Assembly: GCF_016808095.1 (NCBI RefSeq)
Contig: NC_068976.1
Coordinates: forward strand, 3,926,001 to 3,990,000
Source: Vigna angularis
Taxonomy: Eukaryota; Streptophyta; Magnoliopsida; Fabales; Fabaceae
Direction of reading: 5' to 3'
Length of the DNA: 64,000 nt
How positions within the stretch are numbered: position 1 is the stretch's first letter; every line of letters begins with the position of its first letter. Position numbers and translations under genes: made by a program. Shown piece by piece: positions 12,040-24,332 of this stretch. The notes under the pieces are model-generated. The model saw nothing but the letters and a program-made list of their open reading frames with translations. It was not told the DNA's origin and searched no databases.

Positions 12040-14211
12040 CTAGTATCGAGAGTTAGTTGGAGCAGAGAAGATTCTGTTATACCAAATAGAATGAAGTATC
12101 ATATGAAATATATCATACCTGACAGGGTTCTTGTGCCAAAGGAAATGATGCTGCACCTTTCTGATCCTCATCTGCAATCGAAGATACTCCTTTTCCGGGA
12201 TAGAAAGGAGTATATTCTTCAGATTAGGAATATCCTTCTCCAAAACAATAACTGCAAAGGATTCCCAATTCAGAACCTCGAAAAATGGTGGCACAAAGTT
12301 GTCAGATATTATAACAGGAACACATTCGTAGAAAATGGCTTCCACTACTCTTGGACTGTTCACTTCATAGCCTTTGGCACAAATGCAGTACTTGCTGTTC
12401 TTCATGTACTGAATGTAGTTCCTGTTGCCCTTTGACTTTGCCAATCTCCCAAAGATTTTCATGTCAGGGTCTTTGTTTTCCCAGTGCTGCAACAAGATTG
12501 GCCTCACATATCCATGCATGCTCCCTGCAAAAAAGGCCAAAATTGTCCTCTTTGAAGCTGAATTTCCTCCAAGATCCTTAGTGGGGATTTGAGCATTCCG
12601 GACATACGTTTCCGGAAGAGACGCATCCTTCCCGAAAACAAATCCTTCTTTCACATCAGCATTACAAAGAGCCCTTATGCAATTAGCCATTTCAACCTTA
12701 GTTTCTCCAGGGGCCTGCATAATGGACTAGTATTTTGTATCATAACATATTAACACAGAAAAGTGTTGAATCAGAAGAAGCATACCCAGTCATGGCAACC
12801 AACGAGAAAATGATCGGCACCTCCAGTTCTGTTCCAGAAAGTATACTTTCCTGCAATCATTTCTACATAGTTATGCAGATATTGAATAAGGTTCTTATGA
12901 CTGTGAGAACCTTGCACATACAATGCTTCCTCCAGCATTCGAGAACTGAAAGGTAAGTAAAACAAGTGGGCTTTCTTTGGGTCTCTCGTTACAAATCTGT
13001 CATTGGCTTCCATTTGCTTCATAAACCATCCCTCAGAAGCATAAAGTCCAGTGAAAAATGGCGAGTGCATTATTGGCCTGGCTCCTTCCGTGTATACATA
13101 CACTTTTAGAGTCTTTTCCATTAGTTCATAGCTCCTGAAATGAAAATTTTACACTCACAAGACTGTTCAAAAGGTCAAATATTTAATAAAAGCCAAGCAT
13201 CCTCAACATGGAATTGATCAAATACTACCTCTTGAACATGGAAACATTATGATAAATTGGACCATAAAAATTTGGATCCTTGTTTACAATTGGTGCATTT
13301 TCAATTTCTGATCTGGCGTGCAGTAGCTCTTCATCAACAGCTGAAAACCACCTAGGTCTCTAAAAGAAAATTAAAAACATAAAACAACACTGTAATATCA
13401 AAAAGGAAAATTTTTTACTCACATTATAATAAAGCTGAAATTTCATAATTTACTCACATACCATAGAGCGATACCAAGTGTGGCTTTGAAGTAATAACTT
13501 CTTCATTTCAAATACTGTTGTAACTTCTGGAATTGGTGTATGATAATCTTTATTCTCACTAGGCATACTGACCTTAGTTATGTTATCTTTCTGAAATAAA
13601 GATATGGTGGAATCATTTGATATCACTGCAGTTGTAATATCTGTGCTCACATTACTCGAAGAAGCAAATGGACTTTCAAATTTTTGTTCAGGTGATGAAA
13701 GGTTGTCTTCTTGGAAACGGTTTGCAGAGAAATTCAAGCTGATAGTTTTGTTAAAACTGCAAGTTTGAGAATCTTCTGCCTGCTGTGATTCAGATTTTCT
13801 GTCTGCTCTTACAATACTTCCGATAGTGGAACTATGGTCAGAACCATCAAATCCTAAAGACTTGTTTGATTTGTGTCCTGGTTCCAAGTCAAAACTAGTT
13901 CTTGGAATGGTCTCATTTTGCCCAAAGATCAAAGTTTTATTGGCAATCTCAAAGGCATGGTCAACAGCAAAGTTTGATGGCTTGAAAAGTGTGACATTTC
14001 TAACCAATTTGGATTTGGAGGGCACATCTGAAGACTTGAAAGTACTACTTCCTGGCGTTGGTATCTTGTCAGCAGAGAACACAGAAACTAAAACAGTTCC
14101 ATATGGAAACTCAAGGTAGTGAAAAGTTAAGATGACCGCATAGGTAATGCCAATAAGCCATAGCAATCTCTTTGTTTCCAGCTGAAACAAGGATAAAAAT
14201 TCTTGACCCAT
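12040..14211 (-). CDS. GT47 exostosin-like glycosyltransferase (4 exons)
   Basis: Reconstructed exons, in transcript order: 14211-13462, 13359-13229, 13134-12786 and 12714-12040, all with GT-AG introns in consistent phase. They total 1,905 nt, about 634 residues. The N-terminus has a short cytosolic tail and one hydrophobic segment (residues about 16-36), the type II layout of Golgi glycosyltransferases. A Ser/Thr/Asn-rich stem of about 200 residues with many N-x-S/T sites follows. The exostosin (GT47) domain fills roughly residues 280-620 and includes YVYTEGARPIMHSP, LFYLPFSSRML, GGADHFLVGCHDW, RTILAFFAGSMHGYVRP and SPRVVEAIFYECVPVIISDN. In plants this family transfers sugars onto cell-wall polysaccharides or glycoproteins. 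The exact donor and acceptor cannot be told from sequence. No internal stop or frameshift is seen, so it is probably functional. The exon-1 start is supported by the signal-anchor directly after the first Met. Confidence 0.92.
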
Positions 14212-15140
14212 TTAGCTGAAATTCTTCAACTATTTCCGTTGAAGAGAATGTTCATAGCCCCTCTACAGATAATACCACAAAAATAATGTACTGTTAAACC
14301 AAAAAGGGGCAACCAAATTAAAGATTATATCAGAATTCACTTTCAGAAACAGATTTATCAATGTCCAAACAAAGATGAATATACTTTTTGCCCCAGTTCA
14401 CTCTACTCAAAATCTTGGTTGTTTCAGGTGAAAAAAGTTGTGGCTTAACTAAGATGCAAATGGCCTAAGAAAAATATTAACAGATCAACAACCAGAGTGG
14501 GAAAAGACCAAAACTGATCTCCTAATTTTCAAGCAAGCGCCTAAAAGATCAGAAAAAACACAACAAATGCAGTATCTTCCTAATAAAAAAAGCACCAAGA
14601 AGTTATCTTACCACTTACCAGTCACCAAACTAACAGTTTACACCAACATGCAAACAAGAAAAGTTCAATTCTAATGACAGCACACCTATACAGCATGCAA
14701 ATCTCAATGCAACCCACAAGTCTAATTCCAAACTGCAAATTACTTTAAGAATAAGTTCTTTTTATAATTTCCAAGACATGAAATTAAGAAGAAAAAAAGA
14801 TCACAAAAGAAATCACTTGCAGAGACCCACTTAAAAATTTGAGCACCTATTTGGATATACGCACGAGAAAAACAGAATCCTGTGCCTACTTGATGTTAAT
14901 CAATGAATCAAGGTTGCAAGATTTGTTCTTTTTCACTCATTCTTTTGCATGCAAAGACCGAGGTGAGGTGGGTGAAGAGTTATTTAACTTAACACTAATG
15001 AAAGTAAAACAAGAGTTAAACATTGGCTCGGAACCTTACGTGTGGCACAGACACTGATGATGTTGGAGGTTACGTTCCTTTAACGCTCTTTCATTCACAG
15101 GTTGAGTTCTCCAAGTTGGAAACCATAAGAATGTGACTGA
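14212..15140 (-). promoter_or_regulatory. Probable 5' UTR and promoter region of the GT47 gene
   Basis: Directly upstream (minus-strand sense) of the glycosyltransferase ATG. No long coding frame on the minus strand. Several intron-like pyrimidine tracts suggest a 5'-UTR intron is possible, but no transcription start or core promoter element could be fixed. Confidence 0.3.
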
Positions 15141-18100
15141 ATTTATATATCCAAAATTTTCAAAGGAAAATGGCAGAAGTTATCATATTCTGACACAACA
15201 CCCATGAGTCACCGCACCAAGAAAGCTACCAGAATTTCCAAGTTGACATTTGCAAACAAAACAAGACTATGTCGCCTTATTAACTTCAAACATTTAACAA
15301 TACATTTTCTCTTAATACTAACTAAAGTTTATTAAAAGTTATAGAAATTTATGAAACTTATTCATGTTATTTAATTTTTTTTTATAATACTCAATAAATT
15401 ATAATCAACAAAAAAAATGTCAAAAAAAATCTATGGGAAAAATGTGTCCTTTAGCATCAAAATTTACATGTAAAAGAATATTGGAAGAGAATTTTCCTAT
15501 TACTTAGCTTTTATTACTTTATTAGCAACCTTCCACCTCTAAATATGTAAGAATTGGCGTCTGACTTTGTTGTGGCTTGAGATATAAAAGTTGAAATTAA
15601 CGCAATAACTAATGAAAAAAAAACTTAATCACAAACTTCATTCAGTATGTTTAAATTTTAGTCAGCGATAATAATGGTAATAGTAATATTTTTATATATA
15701 CTCTTTAAAAATATAATTTATACGATAAAAGACACTTAAATACAAACAAAAAGAAAAAGTGAACTACAAAAAGTAGATAAATTTTGTGTTTATTTAAACA
15801 TATTATCGTTTAATTGCGTAACGAATCATGATTTCTAAATCTATTTTTAAATTTTGATTATAATAATTACGAAGAAAATGTTGGCGCAAACTTTATCACT
15901 TATCTTAGACAAAAACAAATGAAGTAGGCTTCAAATTTTATATCTATTTGTCAATGTTTGCATATTGAGGATGTTCAACAGAAAGGAAAAAATATGACTA
16001 CTTTGAGGCTTACTATCTTCATATAAATGTCTACCGCATTCATACAACTGTCTAAAACATACATATGATCATGATTTTAACTGGACTCTAACTTTATATG
16101 GATCCACAGTTTCACTTTCAAATTTGATTGAGTTCATAGAAGGTAACAATTTCATGTTTTGGATGAATCTCAATAACATCAACGTCTTTGGACACTTTGT
16201 CGTTAAACAAGATATAGTCTCAAGAAGCATTAAACATTATAAAGATTAAGATGAGTATGACATTAGTAGAAAACTTTCAAATGTTACATTCAGACTCATG
16301 AAAGATCGTCTTACTCAATAGGTGACGTCTCAGTTTTCAAAGAACATTCTAACACTTGCGCATCCTTATGGTGTGTTAAGTACAGTAATAGTGCTTGGAC
16401 AGATAAAAGTTTGCCCCTCAACCAAACAAAAGGTGCACGACAAAAAAAACATAAACATAAGCAAGTTTTGAAAATGCTCTTAAATAAAAGACAAAGCGAA
16501 AGCATTCTGTCACAATGAATTTCTTTTTTACTTCCATAGACAGAAATCGTGCTTTTGAAAATTCGTTTGAGAAATCAACAAATGCGCAAAAGTGTCTTAA
16601 ACAAGCATATGTGATTTGTACATTAATTCTTTCATTATTTAGCCTCTAAAGTTCATATAAAATGTTTTGATTTTATCTACAAAACACGTGAAAAGAAAAT
16701 CTAATAGAGTGCTATATATGTAGGTCTTGATAATGACTTGGATAGCAAAAGATTCATTTGTAAAAGATTCATTTGTAAAAAAACTCTCTTATAAGTAAAA
16801 GAGTTTGAGATTTGTGAATGTGTATAAGATAGTATAAATGAATTTTTGAGTGAGTACATACTTCTTGGAATACATCTTTTATAGGATTTTTGAGTGCATA
16901 TATATGACTATTGTATAAGACTTATATGAAGTAATGACAAATAATGACATCATCCATGCTAGGACACAACAACTATATAATTGAAAATATCATTAAAAGT
17001 AAAATTTTTTATCTTAATAACACATTTAAGTTTATTTTTATGGGTTGGTTACACAAGTCCTCCAAAATCAAAAGTTTGACATGTATAATAATTGAATTTG
17101 ATAAGATGACAATCAACCCTTTGGTAGAGTTGTGACCAACTTGCTTATGTAGGTGAAAAAGAACTTTATCCCGGCAATAATTGGGCCACTGGTCGAGTTG
17201 AAGTCGGCTTTTATGTGCAGTTGGAATATCTCATTGTGACTTTAACTAAACCTTTCGTCGAGTTGTGGTCAGCTTATTGACATAGGTGCCATTTTAAACG
17301 TTTTGAATTATCGTTTTGGTAGATTTTGTGTTGTTTTGCATGTGTTGTCATCTTCAACAAGCTTTTTATTTATTGTTGAAGCAAGCTTTAACTTGTGCTA
17401 TCGACTTAGGGATGCTCATTTGCTGATGAGACAAACTTTAACTCGTGGTATAGTCTTAGGTAGGCTCATGAGTTATCGAGACAAACTTTAACTTGTGCTA
17501 CCGACTTAGGTAGGATTTGTATGTGATGTCATCTCAAGCAAGCATTAATTGGTGCTACCATCTTAGGTAGGCTCATGTGCTGCCAAGCAAACTTTAACTT
17601 GTGCTACCAACTTAGGTAGGCTTTGAAAAAAATGTAATTTTTTGATATGGGTTAGTTTTTATTGGCTCACCAACCCACCTAATTTAATTATTTATTATTT
17701 TGTGTTTCAATATTATTAGTTAACATTTTTTTATTGTATTATAGATGGAGATAAAGAAGAAGATGCTTTAAGAGAGAAAAATATTATGAATTTATCCCTT
17801 CAAGAGTCTAATCTTATAAATGGATAAATGACACAAAAATTATCAATATTAGACATTATTTGTTCGTCTTTTGTGCTTGTTTTTGGATTACACTTGCATT
17901 GTATGATATTTTTTTATTTATTTTGAATTATCTTCGGAGTTTAACATCATTTTAGAGTGAAATTTATTTAGATTTGAATTAAAATCAAATTGTACTCTTT
18001 TTAAAAAAAACCTTGTGATTAAGTGAGCCAACCCGTTTAACCCACCAACCCGTGGTGGGTCGGGCCAAGTTCGAATTTTTTCGGCTTACTAATAAGTGAG

Positions 18101-18899
18101 TCGGGTTAGGTTGGATCACTAAATGACCAACCCATGCTGGGTCGGGCCAAGTTACCCATTTTGATAGCTCTAGGAGTGGATATTTCTCCTTGTGCGTTCA
18201 GAAGAGAAGCCTAAGGAAGGAAACCTCCCTTGCGGTTGGTGCCTTCTTTGCTCTTACAAGTATTTTCGTCCTTCAACTTTCTTTGCTTTGGCTTTCTTTC
18301 TTTATGGTTACATTTTGCAATGTTTTGCAATGTGTGATCATAGCTCATCTCTAGATGAAATTATTATTAGCATGAAAAAACAACAAAACAGATAAGGGTT
18401 TATAAAAAATCCAAAACAAAATAGTGATTGCTTTGTCATTGCCCTTGGTATTTTGCTTTAAGTTGGCAAGCATTGTCGAGCTTTTACTAGGTTATTCTAG
18501 TGGGTTTAGTCTTAAGCAGCTTTTTACAAATGTTTGCCTTTGTGTTGTCTTAGGCATTCTATCAATAAATGTTTGTCCTCGTACTTAGTTCCTTTTGAGA
18601 TTTGTCTTATAAGGTGATCTCGTTGATTAGTTTTTCATTAAGTTCTTTTGGCTTTGTTGGCTCTGTTTCAAAAAGGGTTTGTAATGGGATATAGTTCGCC
18701 CCACTTGGCTACAATCTTTCCTTCTACTTAAAGTCTTAGAGTGTCGTTGAGCTTTCTTTATTTTCTGGAATGTTCTTTCTTGAACCGAGGTATTGTATTG
18801 TTGGATTGTTATCTGCTTAACCACTACTTTTCTTACATGACTATTTCATTAAATTTGATATATTGGTTATCTCTTTGAGTTCATTGGATTGTCCTTGGC
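15141..18899. other. Intergenic repeats without a recognised gene
   Basis: AT-rich to about 17100, then a block of short imperfect tandem repeats (17385-17625). At 18030-18170 the block GGGTCGGGCCAAGTT occurs twice (near 18057 and 18140) amid CCAACCC motifs, which looks like the end of an old DNA transposon of unknown class. The stretch 18190-18900 holds only short broken frames. Confidence 0.4.
17385..17625. repeat. Imperfect tandem repeats, units of roughly 60 bp
   Basis: The blocks CAAACTTTAACTTGTGCTAC and GACTTAGGTAGGCTCATG recur four to five times with substitutions and small length changes. No coding frame runs through them. Confidence 0.65.
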
Positions 18900-19910
18900 T
18901 ATTATTTTCCTAACACAAATTGACGGCTCAAGAATGTCCCACCGAGCTTCACCATTACAATTGATGGAAAGCTCTTCAAGCAACTATATGAAGTATCCAT
19001 GGAAATGAAGAAAGATGAGCCGAAGCAATGAATTAATGAAGGAATTGGTACGTGTAGAGTGGTCTTTATATGCTTCTTGAATGAGGTTAGGACAACCAAC
19101 AAGTAAGGGTAAGGAGAATTCTTGATAGAAGACTATCCTAAGTGAATTTAGAAGAAGAGAAGATGCAATTTTGGTAATTCTCTAACATATATTTCCAAGT
19201 TCTCTTTTTACAATGGTTGAGCACTCCTTTTATAGGAGAAGGAGTGACTCAAAAACTTAACAAAGAAGGAACTCAAATACATGAACCAAAGATAAATATA
19301 TTGAACTTTAAAATCTTATTGAATCTTCCTTTACTAGGTGCAACGTTTGGGAGCCTTCTTCTTCCTTGACTCAAAAACAACCCAAAAGAAAAGCATGGCC
19401 CAAATACAAGGCCTTAAAAAAGACATATGTACATATTAACAAAGCATAAGAGAAAGGTCGAAAAGTTAGTAAATTAACCTCCATAAAAGTATAGTTCTTT
19501 GAAACCCTTCTTCTTCCAATCTTTTAGCAATGGGTCAAGTTGAAGCTCACTGGATGGATCTCCATCCAACTCCCTAGATGGGTTTCCATCAACAATGGTC
19601 TCAATGTTAAGCTTTTCTTATACTGGGTTTCGAAACACCAAATTTCTCCTATTGGAATGTGAAGTTGATCTTGCCTTTATACTTTAGGAGCCTTCTCCTT
19701 TGAATGTGACTAGATAAATGCATCTCAGCCTTCTCCAAATTCTAGAAGTTACTTTAAGCCGCAAGCAAGCCCAAAACACCTTTAATTTGTTGCTCTCACC
19801 CAACAAGCATATATTGAACTCAAAAACAACCCATGAGGTTCATGTTGACTCAAAAACAACCCAAAAGAAAACCTTGGCCCAAATACAAGGCCTTAAAAAG
19901 GACATATAAA
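18900..19910 (-). repeat. LTR-like fragment (minus strand)
   Basis: On the minus strand there is a TATA-like CTCCTATAAAAGGAGTG near 19240-19225. It is followed by a leader-like stretch rich in CTTC and ATTC, typical of a retrotransposon LTR U3-R region. An internal direct repeat (TGACTCAAAAACAACCCAAA near 19367 and again near 19845, about 478 bp apart) continues for about 60 bp with few changes. No pol sequence is adjacent and the ends were not identified, so this is a tentative call. Confidence 0.35.
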
Positions 19911-20288
19911 GGAAGAAAAGCTAGTAATTATTTGAAAAAAACAAACAACACATTAATTAGATAGTAACTACATAATTAGATGTTTATCCTCCACTAGTAT
20001 TGTAGGCAAAATTTACATTTAATATATAAAGTTGCACATTGCGAAATTTACTTTAACAATAACACAATTCTAAAGTTGCACAATACTACATCTATGTCTA
20101 GAAAAATCAAGCAAAATTTTTTCATTTATCAAGATACCAATAAGTCTCAGTTATCCTATAACCAGACCTAATATGCTAAAGGTTAAATATGATAAAATTC
20201 TAAAAGCAATTCATCTTCTACATAACTAACATGCCAATTTATTTTGTTAAAAACCAAATTCAATTTCTAGATAAGCATTTTAAATATA

Positions 20289-20754
20289 TTATACTGGAGA
20301 CCAAATAACTAACACAAATCTACCATTAAAATATACCATTACAAAATTAAATAAAGCAGACATATAAGCATGGATCTTCTTCATTGATGATGATGAAGAG
20401 GAACCTGGGAGCGTAACGGCACAAACGGGCAGCGAAGACGATGAACGGTGGTGGCAAAAACGAATGGTGGGCAACGGGGAGAAACACAGGTGGTGGCAAT
20501 GGCTCGTGAGATGGCTGCCGGCAATGGCCCGCGAGGTGGTGGCAATGGCCGCGAGGAAGACGTCGTGCAAATGAAGGAAGATGTCGCGCCAATGGAGGAA
20601 GACGAAGCACCATTGGGCTACGAGGAAGTAGAAGAGTGATTCTAGCGCAACGAAGAAGAAGAAGACCGCAACAAATAGTAGAGGAAGCAGTAGGAAACAA
20701 ATCTATGAGGAAGACAATGAACAACGTAGGTTAAACATTTTTGCGATTATGGTC
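20289..20754. other. GC-rich gene-like patch beside the CACTA remnant
   Basis: Open frames occur on both strands (20289-20570 and 20347-20724 minus, 20448-20639 plus) because the patch is built of GAAGA/GGCAATGG-type repeats. No domain is recognised. Similar GC-rich patches sit in the middle of the other CACTA elements in this window, so it may be element cargo. Confidence 0.35.
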
Positions 20755-21398
20755 ATAAGTAAGTCATACTACCTCGATTCACCCAAAAATTGAGGCAATA
20801 TACCCCTTATTGCCTCGATTATTAGTAGAACCGATTCCTAAAACGTTAAGAGAAAAATCAAAATAAAAAAGCAAATGGTAAATTTGAAATTATTTTCAAC
20901 TTATACGCCTCGGTTGGCGCTATAACCGAAGCATAATGGGCTTTTGACAGCGGGTCTAAAGGAACCAAGTCAATAGGGTTTGACAAAACAAATTAGAACG
21001 TTCGAGTTAGTAGAACTGTCAGGCCTTGGACAAGACATACTGCCTCGGTTTTGTAAGTAACCGAGGCAATAGGTCTTCCCCTGAATTATGTCAGGGTACA
21101 TTAGTGGTTGCAGAGGGATTTGGTAGGGTTTTATGCTTCGGTTCCCCTCTGAACCAAGGCAGTAAGTCCATTCCAGAAAAGGTGTCAGATGAAAAGTCTG
21201 GCTTGCAGTGGATTCAACAGGTTATTATGCTTCAATTGCTCTTATAACCGAGGCAATAAAACCTTTCTACATCAGTTGCCAAGGAACCGAGGCATATAAC
21301 TTCGCTATTTTTACAGAAATGTCACCGCTTTTTTATATGCTTCGATTTTTGTAAAACCGAAGTGTATAGGGCGCGTTAAAAAGAAATTTTTACTAATG
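20755..21398. repeat. CACTA-type transposon remnant (GAACCGAGGC family)
   Basis: Multiple copies in both orientations of the subterminal motif ACCGAGGCAATA/TATGCCTCGGTT occur here, the same motif family as the elements at 42933-44048 and 44373-46205. The right end reads TTTTTACTAATG, which reversed is CATTAGTAAAAA, one transition from CACTAGTAAAAA. No matching left end or target duplication was found. A GC-rich gene-like patch at 20370-20720 lies on the left and could be part of the same element. Confidence 0.55.
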
Positions 21399-21571
21399 AA
21401 TGTTAAATTCTTAGAATTCCACAGACCATGACAACATCCTTCCTTATAGGTTTGATTTTTGCATGATCTTCTATATCGAGTAGTCGGTTTTTATGGCTAC
21501 AATATGGCTTTGGAAATAGGGTGTCAGCCTTCTTATTGTGGTGACAAGGGATAGCCACACTTTCTCCACCA

Positions 21572-21700
21572 TTATATTGTTTCGGCATCTTGAAGACTCC
21601 TACTTATGAAGTATATGAGTTTTTTCTCAATATAAGTCTCCTTAACAAGAGTTGCATTGATGGCATCTATGGTAGCCGTTTTGTAGACCAAGATGTGGTC
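21572..21700 (-). pseudogene. Possible scrap of a gypsy RNase H region
   Basis: The minus-strand translation contains KKLIYFISRSLQDAET, resembling the (K)P-[VI]-Y-[YF]-[VI]-S-[RK]-x-L-x-x-AE motif of gypsy-type RNase H domains. The neighbouring residues fit poorly and there are no flanking reverse transcriptase motifs. Weak evidence only. Confidence 0.25.
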
Positions 21701-23132
21701 TAGTAATATAGATTGCAAAGGATGGGCAAGGATGTCAAGATTTGCTCGACTTGCTTGAACTAGCCCTAGAACTGGCAATCCTAAACAAAAACTTGGTATA
21801 CTTCTTCAGTTATTTTATCATTGTCTTGATTTTGTCAAGTAACTTTGGGAGGAAACGTGATAGTCATTAACCTTCGTATTAGCTATTGGATCTCTTTAAC
21901 ATTCTTGTGGCTCCTCGTATCAATCACAGCCTGACATTTATGAGAGTTTGTCTCGATCCCTCTTGCATCAACATGAATCACAGAAACTTACCTCCATCTA
22001 TTTCATGTACTTCATCGTTATTGGGAATGTTGGTTAAGGATAAGACACTTCACCGCTATATATATCATCTACATACACCTCAATATTTTTTCTTATATAA
22101 GGTGTTTGAACACTCTATCCATTGCTATAGCAATTTTGAGGTAAGAATGTATGACCTTGTAGTCCTTTTCTTAACTTATTTGCGTTTCCTTAACTAAGTC
22201 AAGTGACAATAAGCATATACGTGGTAATTTTGTAAAATTTCGTTAGAAGATTTTGATCAATTAATTAAAATAGAAAATTTTCGTAATAAAAGTTTTCTTC
22301 ATTTACTTTCTTCCTTCCGAAGGCGCATCTCACGGACACCACAATAAATTATTAAACCCAAAATAAAAGTTGTTAAACCTATAATTTTGTATCAAAAAAG
22401 GGTTTCTACACTTCCTTTGTTGTTTATGGAGGCATCCCCACACTTCCAGAACTACCCCTCTAAAAACTTGGCTTGATATGGCACAAAGGTATTTTAAGTA
22501 GCGTCAAACCTTACAACTTGACCTATAGAGTAGATTATTAAAAAAAAGTTGAATCTCATGCAAATAGATCTTTCAAATAGAAAAGTAAACGATGCCATTA
22601 GTGGTTGTGATATAGAAATCTACCTAACAATACATATTTAGTTGAATACTTATCACTATTTTTTTTGGATAACAAAAGAGAGACAGAAAATACATTTTAA
22701 AAAAATAGAAGACAAAGGAAACTGTGATAATTTATGCATGAAAAAGAAAAGAACAAGAGATATAGAAAAACAAATAATAATATGAAAAAAGAAAATATCA
22801 TATTGCGATCCGTCACATTTTAAACTTGAATCTTGTACATAAATTTCTATATTTTCCATCAGTCACAGTTGCAGGATGATGTACCCTTTTGTCGTCACTG
22901 ATCTCAAGATATTCTTAATTAATTTTTGATGCCTTCATTGCATAAACCAACAAACAGATGAACCTTCCTAGTTGGGGACTGAAACTAATTAAAAGCCGAG
23001 ATTGAAAACTTTCTCATTGTCTGCATTCATCAGATACAGATAGATATAGCTCTAAATATGATTTGCTATGCATTTCCACCCAGATATTTTTATATCAGGG
23101 AAAAGTAACATAACCAGAGAATCACTAGTGGC
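21701..23132. other. Intergenic region upstream of the RING-H2 gene
   Basis: No gene recognised; a 103-codon frame at 21886-22197 has no recognisable domain. The last several hundred bases before 23133 presumably contain the promoter and 5' UTR of the RING gene. No core element stood out. Confidence 0.4.
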
Positions 23133-24332
23133 ATGATCAAAATTTTCATGAACATGGCTTTCAAGAACCATTTACTGGTGTTCATCATGACGGTTCTTTT
23201 TTTCATTTCTAATGTTCAAGCACAAAACAATGACACAGATAGCATGCAAGATCTTCCTCAACCTGTTCGTCCAAGCAAGATGGTTGTAGTATTGGCCCTC
23301 TCAATATTGTTCACTATATCATTTCTCTTACTTGTCTACATAAGGTTCCGCAGAAGCATCCCTCTTGAACTTACCAACAGAAGGAGCCCTGATTCACCAA
23401 ATTTTCAAGCACAAACACAATCAAGATCAAGACATTCAGGGATAGACAGGAAAGTGATTGAAGCACTCCCATTTTTCATGTTCTCTTCCCTTAAGGGGTC
23501 CAAACAAGGCCTAGAGTGCACAGTTTGCTTGTCACAGTTTGAGGACACTGAGATTCTTAGGCTCTTGCCAAAGTGCAAACATGCTTTCCACATGAATTGC
23601 ATTGACAAGTGGTTAGAAAGTCACTCTACATGCCCTCTTTGCAGGAATAATATTGACCCCTTAGACATCAAGAACTTCACCTACTCAATCAGTTCAAGGT
23701 CCCTAAGAGTTCCTTCAAATTTAACCGATGACACTAACCTTGAAATCTTTGTACACAGGGAACCTTCTTCCCATCAAGGCTCATCATCATCATCAAGGTT
23801 TAACATCGGAAGCATGTTTTGGAATTTGGGTTGGAGCAACAAGAAAAAGCTTCTCGTTGACCAAGAGGTTTGTGGAACAAATGGGACACACGTGCACAAG
23901 TTCTATCACAAAATTGTTGTCTCTGATGTTGTTAGAAGAAGCAGGTGGAGTGATCTTAACTCTTCGGACATGTTATCATTGAAGAGTGAGATGATTCATC
24001 ATGTTTCAATTGGAAGATTCTCTCCCTCTAATGAAACTTTTTGTGGAAATCCGAGCCTTTCCTCTATTTTCAACGAGGATGAAAGTTCATTTACGTTATT
24101 GAATATAGCTCAGAAGAGATCTATGTCTGATATTGCTCATATTCCAAGGTTGATAGAAACATGCAAGCAGAATAGAATGGAACAAGGTGAGGCATCAAGT
24201 GGGAATAACGAGAGGGAAGAGAGGATGAGAAGGATTTGGTTGACAATTGCTCAACGAACAGTGCAATGGTTTGCAGGACAAGAAAGAAATTCAACAGATT
24301 TAGAGATAAAACATTTAGCTTCGGATGTTTGA
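23133..24332 (+). CDS. ATL-type RING-H2 finger E3 ubiquitin ligase
   Basis: A single uninterrupted exon of 399 codons. Residues 1-30 are hydrophobic and fit a signal peptide ending near VQA-Q. Residues 50-70 form a transmembrane segment. GIDRKVIEALPFF (103-115) is the GLD motif that defines the ATL family. Residues 129-170 are a complete RING-H2: C-x2-C-x15-C-x-H-x2-H-x2-C-x10-C-x2-C, including the conserved Trp (DKWL). The C-terminal 230 residues are Ser-rich and hydrophilic and contain a KHLASDV-like tail. ATL proteins are membrane-anchored E3 ligases that pass ubiquitin from an E2 to target proteins, often in defence or stress responses. The length and long tail resemble the ATL12/ATL43-type subgroup, from memory. 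A second Met at residue 6 or 8 could also serve as start. No defects seen. Confidence 0.93.
   Translation: MIKIFMNMAFKNHLLVFIMTVLFFISNVQAQNNDTDSMQDLPQPVRPSKMVVVLALSILFTISFLLLVYIRFRRSIPLELTNRRSPDSPNFQAQTQSRSRHSGIDRKVIEALPFFMFSSLKGSKQGLECTVCLSQFEDTEILRLLPKCKHAFHMNCIDKWLESHSTCPLCRNNIDPLDIKNFTYSISSRSLRVPSNLTDDTNLEIFVHREPSSHQGSSSSSRFNIGSMFWNLGWSNKKKLLVDQEVCGTNGTHVHKFYHKIVVSDVVRRSRWSDLNSSDMLSLKSEMIHHVSIGRFSPSNETFCGNPSLSSIFNEDESSFTLLNIAQKRSMSDIAHIPRLIETCKQNRMEQGEASSGNNEREERMRRIWLTIAQRTVQWFAGQERNSTDLEIKHLASDV

Noticed and set aside
12091..12581. Plus-strand frames over the GT47 gene
   Set aside because: Antisense shadows of exon 4 of the glycosyltransferase.
13826..14119. 97-codon plus-strand frame
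   Set aside because: Antisense shadow of exon 1 of the glycosyltransferase.
19992..21398. Left end CACTAGTATTG at 19992 pairing with the remnant end at 21398
   Set aside because: The flanking trinucleotides (CTC and AAT) do not match and the family B subterminal motif is missing next to 19992.
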